Positions 11,657-23,029 of a stretch of 64,000 nt of DNA are shown here, piece by piece (the stretch's first letter is position 1; every line of letters starts with the position of its first letter). The notes under the pieces are model-generated. The model did no database searches. It had not been told where the DNA came from and was given only the letters and a program-made list of their open reading frames with translations. The stretch spans positions 159,208,001 to 159,272,000 of the forward strand of contig CM059582.1 of assembly GCA_030407085.1 (NCBI GenBank). The letters are read 5' to 3'. This DNA comes from Trichopria drosophilae. Taxonomy: Eukaryota; Arthropoda; Insecta; Hymenoptera; Diapriidae. A program made the translations under genes and the position numbers.

Positions 11657-13515
11657 GGGTGGCCCAAATATAAAGAAAGTTTGAATTTTCACTAGCATAC
11701 ATCACAAGTAGATTGAGGATTGAGGGATGTGAAAAAGAGTACTCTCAATATTTTTCAGATTTTTCGGTCAATATTTAGAGGTTACTGGCTTTGCTTAAAG
11801 GTCGTTTGAAGAAAATGCAATTGAATTGATATAGTACATGCTTTGCTCGATTAATGATAAATGATTATTTTTTTAATAACCTAGACAATCCAACGCATAT
11901 TTTAAGCGGTTGTGAACCTATTTTGGTTGAGGAAAATATGAGATATGATTTTTTTAATCTTTTTTTTGACAATTTCGATTAAACAAATTAATTTATTGTA
12001 ACAAAACCTGAATTTTTAGACTTTTTTGATCAATAACAAAAGCGTACTTATCAATAAAAAGATAGCAGAGAATACTTTAGAAATACCTCCTAAATAGATA
12101 TTTGTAAGCCAATCTAACATACTAAAAGCTAAAATTTATAAATTCACAATCAAAACTTAAGCATTTTGTTAACTACAAATTACCATTCAATTTTTTACAA
12201 ATTGACCCTAGTTTGTGGCACAAAGATGTTAGTTATAATGGTTATAATGACCCAGCAAACGGAAAGGGATTTTGAATTCCGTTGAATCCGAGGTATTGGA
12301 TGGAATTCACTGGAATAGAAAAGTTAAATTTGCAATTCCCACGAATTCCAAGCAATCCCTGAGAATATTGATGTAAACATTATAGGTTAGGTTAGGGAAT
12401 TGAATGGAATTGCGCGGAATAAAAAATTACAATTTTAATTCCTGACAGTTCCAACGAATCCATATTATTTTAGGTTAGGTTATGGAATTCAATGGAAATG
12501 CGAGGAATAAAATGTTGCGTATCAGAATTCAACGGAATTCACATGTCTCACGCGTGAATTCCTATAAAGGAATTGGAAAATTGCCAATTCCGAATGTTCA
12601 ATAAAAGAATAAAAGATAAAAGCCCTTAATCCCTTTTCCTATACTGGGGAGGTTATGAAAATAACGAAAAATATAAAAGTCATCAATGATGTTGCTGAGC
12701 GTGGTGTTGCACTTGCTCAAAGTGATATTTTGGTAACAAACGATGAAGAACAGTATCAGTAACTAATGCAAAGTGTTGAACACCATAGGAAAGTATTTCC
12801 TTGATCTTCAAAAAAATGTGAGTACGAAGGACTCAATATGTTCGAAAAATTAAAGTAAATAATGAATTTTGAAATCAGTATTCTATTATCTCAATTATTT
12901 ATAATACGTGATATTTTTGTAAATTAAATATGTATAAAATTAATAAAATTTATTTCAAAGTTGTATATACATATCGTTATTAACACCTTACTTCAATTCT
13001 AGCATTGTAATTGTTATTAACAAAAAATTACCATTGTTATTAACGTATATCTAGTCACAAAAAAAAAGATTCAATAAATCATATCTCATATTCTACTGAA
13101 TCAAAATTGGTTGATGACCTCTTAAAATGTGCGTGAGAATGTCTGTTTTATGAAAAAAATAAAAGCATGATGTTACATTTTTGTTATATAAAATAAAGAG
13201 ATTTCTTAAATCAAAATTGTAAAAAAAAAAGATTAAAAAAATCATATCTCAAGTTCTATTAGATCAAAATAGGTTCACGACCTCTTAAAATGTGCGTTAG
13301 AATGTCTATGTTATTAAAAAAAAATAGTCATTTATCATACATCGTACAAAACATGTACTGTATCAATTCAATGGCATTTATTTCATCAAACGACCTTTAA
13401 TGTTCTATATTGACCAAAAAATCTGAAAAAAATTGAGAGTACTCTTTTTCACATACTGAATCTGCTTGTGATGTATGCTTGTCAAAATTTAAACTTTTTT
13501 TATTTTTGCACCACC
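11657..13515. mobile_element. Foldback element with about 310-bp arms, hosting element D
   Basis: The left arm (11657 to about 11970) and the right arm (about 13221-13515) are inverted copies with roughly 80 percent similarity by eye, starting GGGTGGCCCAAATA and ending TTTTTGCACCACC. The inner part of the right arm is duplicated: 13070-13180 resembles 13230-13340. Element D (12251-12648) is inserted in the spacer. No transposase is recognised. Confidence 0.75.
12251..12648. mobile_element. TIR element D (CCCAG ends, GGAATTC-word interior)
   Basis: The left end CCCAGCAAACGGAAAGGGATT and the reverse complement of the right end, CCCAGTATAGGAAAAGGGATT, match over about 21 bp with a few mismatches. 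The interior repeats words such as TGGAATTC, GAATTCCA and AATGGAATT in both orientations. It is 398 bp long, has no coding frame, and has the same architecture as elements A, B, E and F. Confidence 0.75.
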
Positions 13516-15062
13516 GTAATATCCATTTTTCAAGTTTATTTTAAAATTCGTTATAACTGTTAAATTTAAAAATGGCTTTTGACAGATAACTACTTTATAA
13601 CTGTAAAACCGTCACATGTATTCGCAGAGCAAAGCCTAGTTATTTCAAGAAATAACAAAAAATTATAAAAATGACAAAAGTTGATTAAAACATTGAGTAA
13701 TTGTTTAATTCTTTGAAGGATGAATCCGTAATATTTCTAAGCAGATCACATAAGATCAAAATAAAACATATGTTTTTTCAGTCTTTTAAATCATGCCTAT
13801 TCATTTTTTCATGTTGTCCAGGGCAGTGCACACAAAGAGTGTACAAAATACACTCTCAGTTAATGACTGCAATTTTTAAGATGCACAACAAAGTTAATTA
13901 ATTGACTTCATAAGAAGTGCAATTTTTACACATAAGACTACCTACATGTTTCTCGAAACCTTCATACAAAAGATTACTCTGCGCCTTGCCATGTCCTTCA
14001 AAGATCGGGGAAAGGCTTTCGGATTCTGCAATGTCTGGGAATAAGTGCAGTTGAGAAACATTGATAGGGGAACCTTAATTTATGCATAAGTATACCAGTC
14101 AACACTCAGAACAAAGCATGCAGACTCTTAACTGCAATGCATTATACTACGATGGTAACCTGAGAGTACTTACTTGATGCAAGATTAAAGTTAAAGAAAG
14201 GCAAGGGTCTAAAAATGCTTAGAAAGCAGCTTTTATGCATTCGCATAATTGGTACATAGAATTAAACATTTATCCAATCTACTTGGAAAATCATTTCGAA
14301 CAGTTCATCGTTATCGATGTTCAATTTCCGTATATGTTTATTATTGTAAGTATTCAATTTTATACTGTCCTTAAGTTTTCCTACAGAAATAAATTGATCG
14401 TTAAATATATTTCCTTGTTCACAATATTTAATTAAAATAAAAAATAAAAAATAAAAAATTTAAACTTTCACGACGATAAAATAATATTCTTGTAAATCCT
14501 TTGAACTTTCCTATCATATGTAGTTTCAATTTCAAAATAAACTTTGTTTTCATATATATTTATAATCATGAATGATTAATAATTAACTAACATTCAATGA
14601 CAGTAAATTTGTATAACTTTTTAATTATTAACATTACGAAATGGAGTAAGTGTTAAAGTTGATTATGAACTTTCTTCGCAATTTATTAAATATACATTAA
14701 TATTATTTCCTTGACAGTAAATAGCATGATTTATTCTTGAAATACAAGAATAATATACTTCGTTTAAGAAATTGTATTAGAAAATTCATCAAGCTTAAAA
14801 TGCCTACAAAATGCTTATATTTCTGCAAATATATAAATATATATATATCGGCACTTGTTTACATCTGTAAATAAAAAATCCCAACCGACAGCCTATATTA
14901 AATATATTTTTAAGCAATAATAATCTAAATAAACAATAATTATAGTTTACTGTTTGCAAGTACATCATACTATTGCGTGTCGACCTAAAAATGTTTGAAA
15001 AGGAGGAAATAAATGATTGTTTTCTCCAGAAAATTAAAATGAATATTAGTTGTTAAGGACAT
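13516..15062. other. AT-rich, nothing recognised
   Basis: No supported gene, transposon end or long inverted repeat. Open frames of about 66 codons at 13701 and 14235 have no recognisable composition. Confidence 0.4.
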
Positions 15063-15068
15063 TTTAAT
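15063..15068 (-). terminator. Possible poly(A) signal of the UXT gene (ATTAAA)
   Basis: TTTAAT on the plus strand is ATTAAA on the minus strand, about 155 bases beyond the UXT stop codon. It is the nearest common poly(A)-signal variant I noticed. In such AT-rich sequence a chance match is likely. Confidence 0.25.
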
Positions 15069-15222
15069 AAATAACTCAGTTTGTAAATGTTCAATTGTAA
15101 TAGCACAAGTATATTAAAATTATAATTTCTTATATACAATATTTACTTTTATGATTGAAGGTATGTACATGTATCATGTGGCATTTAGTTTCGCTTTCGT
15201 ATGTTTTATCCATAAACGATAA

Positions 15223-15657
15223 TTAACTATTCAGTCCTTGCAAATCTCCAATGGAAATCAACATAAATTTGATATTGGCATTAGTCCTTGCTATTCCTTT
15301 CCTAAGATTTAATATTTGTCTTTCCAGTAATTTCACTCTTACGTCTATAACTGCTAACGCTTCGGCCAATGTGAATTCCACAAAATGACCTAGTCCAATA
15401 TCCAGTAAAATGTTTGAAGGATCTTCGACATGAGCTTGAATAAAGAAATTGTTGCCGATATCAACTTTTGTCTTGAATCCAGACGCTGTTGCACCAGTCG
15501 ACTGTAGAGTAGTAATGACACTTTTCAATTGTATGAATTCTGCAATGTCTGTATTCTTCTCATCCAGCTTCTTCTCAAGTTCGGCAAGATCAGATCGCAG
15601 CACATCGTTTACGTAGGATTCGTATCCCAATAACTTTTGTTGAATATCTGGTTCCAT
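15223..15657 (-). CDS. UXT: UXT homologue, prefoldin-like subunit
   Basis: A complete 144-codon frame from ATG to TAG. UXT is a small alpha-class prefoldin-like protein; in animals it is found in the R2TP/prefoldin-like (URI1) complex and has been described as a transcription cofactor. The fold is visible: an N-terminal helix (about 3-52, GYESYVNDVLRSDLAELEKK), the central beta-hairpin part (about 64-104) with KVDIGNNFFIQAHV and LDIGLGHFVEFTLAEAL, and a C-terminal coiled coil (105-135, VRVKLLERQILNLRKGIART). The length is close to the roughly 155 residues of vertebrate UXT. The ATG is the natural start: the upstream frame lacks the conserved pattern, and TTAATGCAG nine bases before it could be a 3' splice site of a 5'-UTR intron. 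The coding part has no intron, unlike the human gene. Nothing suggests decay. Confidence 0.9.
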   Translation of the reverse strand: MEPDIQQKLLGYESYVNDVLRSDLAELEKKLDEKNTDIAEFIQLKSVITTLQSTGATASGFKTKVDIGNNFFIQAHVEDPSNILLDIGLGHFVEFTLAEALAVIDVRVKLLERQILNLRKGIARTNANIKFMLISIGDLQGLNS

Positions 15658-16482
15658 TTTCTAATGCTGCATTAACATAATAATTTACTATATAAATAAG
15701 TGAAATCACAGAAAGAAATAATTAATTAATAATTATTTAATCTAAAATTATACAAGAATTGACAACAAATACATGAGAGAAAAATTAAGTTTTTAATACC
15801 GTGAATTGTTCACTTTGTATGTTCTTCTGGCTAATAATTAAACGAATAAGTTCCTTTTTTCCGAGTATGTATATCAATATTTTTTCAAACATATCATTCT
15901 TGACTAAATTAAGTTGATTATTTACATACAAATTTATCTTGGTAAAGCAAAAACTAGCATAAACACCATTACCTGATTAACTAGAGCGACATCTACCCAT
16001 CATCTGAAGAAACTTAATACTCAAGTGATAATACAGGAAGAAAATTGAGACCGATAATTAACTTGAAACACCTCTATTGTATAATTGCAGTACTAGATAC
16101 GCATGTAGATAAAAATATGTTAAATTCCGATAGCAATTTGACAGCCAGGTAGAAATTAATAATGGATCTCTTTAAAGAGACTAGCAAATACTGACGGTCG
16201 GTAAGACAGAATATTATCAGTAACCAAACAGTAGGTAATACAGTGATTGTGTCTATCGGTAAGTGAATTTTCTGCGTAACTTACCAAGCGAACGTTAACA
16301 GAAGTCTGTTTCGCAATGTGCATAAACATTATCTAGAGGATCTATAGTAAATGAAGCAAAATTGATCGTATATTTACAACAAAAACATGTAATTAAAAAA
16401 AAAGTTGCTTTTTCTTTCTTAAAACACGAATTTCACTTATGCGAATACTTGGCAACTACTGGGCAACATTATTGGTAAACAA
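15658..16482. other. Upstream region of UXT
   Basis: AT-rich sequence presumably holding the 5' UTR and promoter of the minus-strand UXT gene. I see no clear TATA box or initiator. A possible acceptor (minus strand, ATGTTAATGCAG) ends at about 15666. No other gene is seen. Confidence 0.35.
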
Positions 16483-17204
16483 CCCAATAAACGAAAAAGT
16501 ATACGGAATCGATATTTTGCATTCTGTTTCTTTCTAGTGGCCTCTTGAATATTCGAGATTCTTATTCGAATTTATACTATTTTATACGACCTGTAATACC
16601 AGAATTGAATTCATTCGATCTTATACGATTACGGTTTCTAGTTTTGAGTTTAAATCATTCGATAATCTAAAGTAATCATTTCTTTGAGGTTATGTGCGAT
16701 AATGTATGGCGCATAATATCGTATACACTCGCATTCGTAACTGAAAGAGCGGGAAAGAAACAGACTTCCCAATAAACGATTTCGTGTGCAAACATTTTTA
16801 ATACGACTTCATACGTTTCCATCCCGTTTCTTTCCTCGTTATTTCGCGGTAAATCGAATGAAAACGTATGCAAGATGATGCAATGAGTTAAAACGCATCG
16901 AATCGAATGAAATTAGTGCATGTGCGCGGCGTATAATTTCGTACGGAAGCATTAAGGAATAAAAATTGAGGTTAGGTTTGCACATAATGAATTTTCATAT
17001 TAAAACGCATGGAATTGAGCCAAGTTCTACTGGGATACTTCGTCTTTTTTTTTTAAATATTATTCGAGGTTCAGGTAATTAAAAAAGGATTGTGTTGGAA
17101 CACATATATTTATTTTTTATTGCAATTCAACATTTTAAAAATGAACAATAAAGTAATATTTTCTTAACATAAAACATATCAATATCATAATCTAATTATG
17201 GGGA

Positions 17205-17464
17205 TCATTCAAGGTGAGATTCATCTAGATAATGATCGTCAACGAATATATTATTTTCGAAGGGGCTAATTGTTTCGTCTATCTCGATCCTGGTAAAATC
17301 AACATTTACGTTTTCTTGTACATCTGCCTCGTCTTGCTCACTGTTTGAGAGCTCACCATCATCTCTTTTTCCTTCTGTTTCATCACCCGACATTTTTATT
17401 TTCTTAGACTTTTTTGTGCCTTCTATGTTTTTCCTCTTGTTTGTAATTGAGCTTGAAAATGTAC
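17205..17464 (-). CDS. Unidentified acidic frame in the centre of element B
   Basis: The frame is open from about 17464 down to a TGA at 17205; an internal ATG at 17393 would give 62 residues. The upstream part is basic (NKRKNIEGTKKSKKIKM, like a nuclear localisation signal). The rest is acidic (SGDETEGKRDDGELSNSEQD, then TRIEIDETISPFENN). This pattern is typical of a disordered tail of a nuclear protein. It could be the last exon of an element-encoded protein, since it sits exactly in the non-repetitive centre. I do not recognise a domain. Confidence 0.4.
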
Positions 17465-17549
17465 ATACATATTTACTTTTCGGTTTAATTTCAATATTCT
17501 AGGTTAGGAACTGATGTTATCGAGGGTCAGTTCGTCGTTTTCACGCGTA

Positions 17550-17562
17550 GGCGCCACCAGCG
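17550..17562 (-). promoter_or_regulatory. CTCF-like core motif in element B
   Basis: The minus strand reads CGCTGGTGGCGCC, resembling the GGTGGCGC core of insect CTCF sites. As in element A, the motif lies in the unique centre and not in the repeated arms. Binding is inferred only. Confidence 0.35.
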
Positions 17563-18371
17563 ATCTAACATGACTTCGTATTAAAACGAATGAACACTTC
17601 GTATAGGTAAACACGTATGCCTTCGAATGATTTCAAAAATTTGCATTCGACAATTAGCCGTTTCCGTATGCGAATGTACATAACCTCAATTTTAAAGACT
17701 ATTAATACTGCGCACATATTCGAATGTTTTCGAATGTAGAGCGAAATGAAATCGTATGAAATATCATTCGCTTTAAGCAACCCATCAAAGAACGTATCAT
17801 TTCGAATGAAAAATTAATACCCGTCTTTCGAAAATATCGCATATTGACGCATATGATCGAATGTAACGTATGACATCGGATGCATTGGAAATACGACAAA
17901 TATTCGAAATTATATTGTGCGTATGAAAACATTTGAAAACGACTAATTTCGTATTAAAATTTGATCAATTTCATTCGAAATTGGAAACAAATCGAATGAA
18001 AGTCGAAATTTTTGCACACGAACTCGTTTATTGGGTTATTTCGTATTAAATCATACACAGATTTTTCGTATACTTTTTCGTTTGTTGGGAATGTAAATTT
18101 ACTATTTTATATGTATAAAAAAAGATGAAGATTTTTCAAATTTAAATTTCAGTGGATGTTTTAATATATGTACATATATTAACCACGAGTCGAAATTAAA
18201 AATTACTTTAATAAGTTAATAATAAATGTTGACGATTCTGTTATTGTATTTGGCGTGTGTGTTTCCAAAATATCAAATTATTCTATACTGTACTTTCATA
18301 ACTTGTGTTAGATTGTCTATCTAGACTATTTCCATCCCAATTCGCATCCACCATGTAATGTAAAACATTAA

Positions 18372-18701
18372 GGGGGTTTTAAAGTGGTCCGCCGGTAAGG
18401 TAGGAAATTTCACTAAAAAAGTAATTAAAAGATGACTGAATAACATTTTTAAAATTCGGACTCTGTCAGGGCAATTCTAACCACTATAAACAGTTCCATA
18501 GAAAATACCAAATATAATTATTGAGAACTGACCGAGAATTGTCAGAAATGAATGATTTTTCAGAATTTCTTTGGCATTTTCTAGAATACCGTCTGTAGTA
18601 ATTAAAATTGCCCTTACATAGCCCGAATCTTGAAAAAATCGATTCAGTAATTTTTTATTTACGGTTTTTAATGAAAATCAGCTGAGCCCTTTAGAACCAC
18701 C
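18372..18701. mobile_element. TTAA-flanked MITE 1
   Basis: This 330-bp element lies between TTAA at 18368-18371 and TTAA at 18702-18705. The left part (GGGGGTTTTAAAGTGGTCC) and right part (CCCTTTAGAACCACC) are inverted, and similarity continues for about 100 bp inwards with divergence. TTAA duplication is the hallmark of piggyBac and also of Kolobok-type elements. No coding frame. Confidence 0.65.
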
Positions 18702-18705
18702 TTAA

Positions 18706-19748
18706 ACCATTTCGTCCCAAACGACAAAATTTGTCGCCGGTGTTCATCTTCCTTAAGTTAATGGATATCTTTAAGATATTGTTATGAAATGAAAGTTTCC
18801 TGTAGGTTTTGGATATATTCTTTTCGAATCTGATGTCTGTTTTTCGATATCACTTTCCATTTTTTAAATATGGCCACTTAAACGAAAGAAAACGTGGAAA
18901 AATCGAAAACTTTTTCAGTAAATAGCAATTTTTATCGCGAAGGAGTTCCGGGATTGGGACAGGCCTCAGAATCCTGTGGCATAATGAGTTTTACTAAAAG
19001 ATGGTCAATATTAAGATTTAAATTACAAAATGGTATCCTCACAATGGTGCTATTGATTTGGATTTTTTTGTTATTTGCGTTTTATTAAAATATTTCTGGC
19101 ATCTTGTCGTGAATTTTGATGCATATATTCTTGTGGATTATTTTCAAGGTAGCCGTATACAAATCCGTTATTAAATTTTAGAAATTGAAAATGGCAAATC
19201 CAATATGACTAACCGAAATTTAAAAAAAATTGTCTGGTATTTAGTATATAGAGGTTGTCGAAGCCATATTGAATTTCCAAAATTTAATTTTTCATTTGTA
19301 TTCAGCCACCTCAAAAACAATGGACATATTCAGCAAAGTACACGTCAAGATACCAGAAATATTTCAATAAAACGTGAATAACAAAAAAATTCCGTATGAC
19401 TAGCGCCATTTTGAGGATGCCATTTTGTAATTTAAATTGTATCATTGACCAACTTTTAGTAAAACTCTATGCCTCAGGATTCTAAGGCCTGATACGATTC
19501 CGGAACTCCTTCGCAATAAAATTCGCGGTATACTAAAAAAGTTTTCGCTTTTTTCCACTTTTTTTTTCGTTTAAGTAGCCATATTTAAATAAATGGAAAG
19601 TGATATCGAAAAACGGACTTCAGATTAGAAAAGGGCATACCCAAAAACTATATCAAATCTTCATTTCATAACAATATTTCAAAAATATCCATAAACTTAC
19701 GGAGGATGAAACCTGGCGACAAATTTTGTCGTTTTGGGACGAAAAGGG
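18706..19748. mobile_element. TTAA-flanked palindromic element 2, about 480-bp arms
   Basis: Starts directly after the TTAA shared with the preceding element and ends before TTAA at 19749-19752. Termini are ACCATTTCGTCCC and GGGACGAAAAGGG. Almost the whole element is a palindrome: arm 18706 to about 19193 and arm about 19269-19748, with a spacer near 75 bp. The 64-codon frame at 18894 is a by-product of the arm. The TTAA duplication and CCC-type ends suggest piggyBac-like mobilisation. Confidence 0.75.
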
Positions 19749-19752
19749 TTAA

Positions 19753-20640
19753 GAGGGCGTAGAGAGACAAAATTTCGATTTTTATGGATAAAAAGCGAAC
19801 TCGATATTTTTACTTTTAGTTAATTGTTTGCCAATTCGAAAGAAATAATAGTATAATTGAAACTAACGGAGTTTTAAAGGTATGCGCCTTTTTCCTTTAA
19901 AATGATCTCTCGCCCATTTTTTTGCGGTTTTTCTGACCGGAGTTATGACTATTTTTATTAAAAAAAACATGATTTTTAAAAATTTTTTTATTATCTCGGA
20001 AACTAGGAGCGATAGAAAAAAATGTTAAATACAATAAATACTCATTTTTAGGTAGAAAATGCATAGTGACGTCAAAACAAAATGATCAACAAATTTTTTT
20101 TTCGTCTTTTTTTTATAGGTAGACATTTTTTTTAAATTTCTCATGTTTTATAATATAATTGTTTATTTACAGTTATAAATACGAACAAATTGTAGTGTTA
20201 CTCTTAAAAATATTATGTAATACATACATCAAATACATAATAACTGTACTAAACAATTCGTAGTGAAAAAACTGAAGAAAATTTTTTTTTAATTTTTAAA
20301 ATGTTGACTTTATTTTTGTATTGTCTACCTAAAAACGAGTATTTTCTTTATTTAACTTTTTTTAATCGCTTTTAGTTTTCGAGATAATAAGAAAATAACA
20401 ATCATGTTTTTTAATAAAAATAGTCATAACTCCGGTTAGAATGGTGGCACAAAAATGCGCGAGCGATCATTTTAAAGGCAAATAGCAACTGTAAACCCCC
20501 CGTTAGTATCATTACCCTACTATTATTCGTTTCGAATTGCCAAACAAATAACTAGTGATAAAAAATAACGTATTTTTTCTTATTCGTTCCTATCCATAAA
20601 AATTTGAATTTTGCGACTTTTCAATATTTCCTCTTCTGAA
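19753..20640. mobile_element. Foldback element 3, about 340-bp arms
   Basis: Begins at the TTAA ending at 19752. Arm about 19768-20100 and arm about 20278-20630 are inverted copies, both including ATTTTTATGGATA, GTTATGACTATTTTTATTA and a bases-identical CATAACTCCGG-type core. The right terminus is uncertain (about 20640). It completes three adjoining palindromes. Confidence 0.65.
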
Positions 20641-21439
20641 ATGAAAGCTGTTGCAATAACCTTTGACATGACGTTCGACTTTTTAAGCTACGATAATTTT
20701 TTTGGAAAGGTATTAAACTTTGAAGTTTAATAAATGCCGGCTTAACCCATTAACGTCAAGGAGGACACTTTTTTAACTTAAATTTCAATCAAAAATTTCA
20801 TATGAAAATCCAACTTCAAATAAATTGAAAGGTACATGTCTTACTAGTTGCGAGGTCACTCTTTTCAGTGCTGTTGTCAAAATTGAGCTATCTTAATTAC
20901 AACATTAAATATGGCGATTTAAATGTCAAAATAACGCGAAAAATCGAGTGTTTTTTTTAATAAAACATTTTTTTCTCATCGAAAGAATATTCGTCGTCAG
21001 AAAATTTCTTCATTAAACGTGAACCCAATAGTTATAGTATAAAGATAAATTTTTTTAATATTTAAAAACTAACATGGTGATCACAAAATGGCGACTCCAA
21101 TGACAAATTACTAATTAAAACTTAACAATTGTTTTTCTTGAAAACTATAGACTTCAGAAAACATTTTCAAAGAATAAATACGTTTTAGAATGAGTAAAAA
21201 AATCCTCTCGAATTTTTTCAGAATATATTGTTACAACTTTTTATTTTTCGAAAATTCGAAAAATTTTTATTTCTATACTTGGAATTTTTATGTTGTCTTT
21301 TTTAAAATCATGTGACTATTGTAGTCTATGGGTGGTAATTACGGAATTACTTTGTGGCGGTCTATTGATACTATTTTTGTGTTCGCTTCTGATTTTGTAA
21401 TTGCCATTTCGTTTCAACTACATACGAGGCACTGCGGCT
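20641..21439. other. AT-rich, possible half of another TTAA element
   Basis: TTAACCCATTAACGTC at about 20743 looks like the left end of the neighbouring TTAA elements, but no matching right end was found. The words GGCGATTTAAATGTC (about 20914) and GGCGACTCCAATGAC (about 21090) form a loose direct repeat. No gene. Confidence 0.35.
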
Positions 21440-21858
21440 ACTGCAGAGTATGAAATATTGTTGAGTAATTTTAAATCATTTGTTTTATCCAGTATTCTCA
21501 ATACATACTTGCAGTAAACCTCATCGCAGCCACTTTGAAATCTGCTCAGGTAATTGATACTATAGGCTATGTTTGATTTTGTGCCAGAGTTGAGATATAA
21601 GATTTCTCCGATTAAATGCCTATATTTTATTTACATGTTGAGTTATGGAGCAGGATTTAGACTTAGGTTTATTTCCATATCAGTTTCGCATAGTCTTGCA
21701 TTTCTTAAATTATATTTTTCTACTAAAGACTTTATATATCTTTTCTGACTTAAAATCATTTTATTTATAATCGCATCATATTTTAAGTTGACATTTTTAT
21801 TACATATAAGTATGAACGTAGACTCATTTTTGTTATGCTGAACATACAAATAAGTCAT
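21440..21858 (-). pseudogene. Copia RT C-terminal part, pseudogene
   Basis: The frame starting at 21858 contains QKRYIKSLVEKYNLRNARLC then METNL-like METDMEINLSL, the usual end of the Copia RT. After a break near 21643 the match continues with YRHLIGEILYLNSGTKS and INYLSRFQSGCDEVYCKYV (about 21640-21470), the conserved segment before RNase H. The RNase H domain itself is not recognisable below 21440. Confidence 0.8.
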
Positions 21859-21981
21859 AGGTACTTCTTTTAAACCCTAATTCTGTTACGTACTTGGTAA
21901 AATACTCGTTCGGTGATCTTGCACTTTCTCACAAGCCATACGATGATTTTTTTAATTTGCAAACTTTTTGTTTTCATTGAC

Positions 21982-22330
21982 TTAATAACCTTTTGGTTGG
22001 TAATATACACTTCGGAGATAAATTTGCCATTTAAAAAGGATTACCTCAAGGTCCATCTGTTCTACAATTAAACCATTTTGACAACAATGTGCATATAGCA
22101 GCTTTATAGTTTGTATTTTTACGGAAGGTGCATAAACGTCATCTAAATACTCCGTTTGTATGATGCCTCTCACGACTAATAAAGCTGTATACATATTCTC
22201 ATTTTTATTTTTATAACTCCATTTAACACCTATTATGTCTTTATTTTTATGCTTATGGTCTCCCATATTTCGTTTTTCTTCAGGCCATCAATCACGGAAT
22301 CCACAGCTATCCTACAAATTTTTGATTCGT
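21982..22330 (-). pseudogene. Copia RT N-terminal part, pseudogene
   Basis: The segment with IIGVKWSYKNKNENMYTALLV, then YLDDVYAPSVKIQTIKLL and QMDLEVILFKW corresponds to the start of Copia RT (G-K-W-V-F-K, Y-x-x-T-F-A-P-V, Q-M-D-V-x-x-A-F-L). Upstream, DGLKKNEIWETI matches the N-x-T-W part. The conserved THR and ALA positions are substituted in places, consistent with a dead copy. Confidence 0.8.
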
Positions 22331-22817
22331 TACAATGTATCGCATCCTCAAAACTATTTCTGGCATTAGCGTCGCAATACTTTTATTTCATACCGACTCA
22401 TCGATGCCTTATCTAATTACTGGACTTCTTTTTCTTTGAGAAAATTGCGTCTATTAAAAGTTTATTATGACAATTTACATTATTATCTTCTTTAGTTTGT
22501 TGTTGACTTCGCTGACGAACAATTTTATGTTTTGAATTGAATAACTTATTTCAACATTTTCACTTTGATCTTCATTGTATATAAGCTTTTTACTCCAAAC
22601 ATATTATAATTGTTCCCTCTTCTATTTCATCGACACTCATCGCGTTTATTACTTTTATTTATTATCAATTAAAATCCGGTAGCTGTTTTCGATGTATCAT
22701 ACTAAGATTCCTAGTCTCGCTCTGTCTTCTCTTTTCTTTCTTCTTAATTATGCTGGCGACCTAACGAATACTTTATTGTAATAGATTTTTAAATGTACCA
22801 CACTCGACTGTTTATTA

Positions 22818-23012
22818 GGCCGGGGAACAAAGTTCCGAAAATCAACATACCGAAAGGCCAAAATTTCGTTATAGCATGGCTCTAGCGTGATTTTCTTCAC
22901 TTTGCCTTTGAAAATTTGGCAAAAAAAAAGCAAATTAAAATACCTCGGACTTATGCATTATAGAAATTTTAGCCTTTCGGCTTTTTCATTTTCGGAACTT
23001 TGTACCCCTGCC
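22818..23012. mobile_element. MITE inserted in the Copia remnant
   Basis: GGGGAACAAAGTTCCGAAAAT at the left is mirrored by ATTTTCGGAACTTTGTACCCC at the right, and ACCGAAAGGCCAAAATTT is mirrored by AAATTTTAGCCTTTCGG. It is about 195 bp long and separates the Copia RT from its integrase, so it postdates the Copia insertion. The 61-codon frame here is not a gene. Confidence 0.75.
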
Positions 23013-23029
23013 GTTTATTGAACATGATC

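Larger units (their letters stand above)
16483..18089. mobile_element. TIR element B (CCCAATAAACG ends, nested TIRs, CGAATG words)
   Basis: The outer ends 16483-16505 (CCCAATAAACGAAAAAG...) and 18067-18089 are 23-bp inverted repeats with one mismatch. A second pair with the same first 12 bases lies inside: 16768-16792 (CCCAATAAACGATTTCG...) and 18011-18035. Both flanks of the centre are packed with ATTCGAATG, CGTATGAA and TCGAATGAAA words in both orientations. The centre (about 17100-17560) is non-repetitive and contains a minus-strand frame. No target duplication was identified (flanks CAA and AAT). Confidence 0.75.

Noticed and set aside
22748..22933. A 61-codon frame between the Copia RT and integrase
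   Set aside because: It lies mostly in the inserted MITE (22818-23012).
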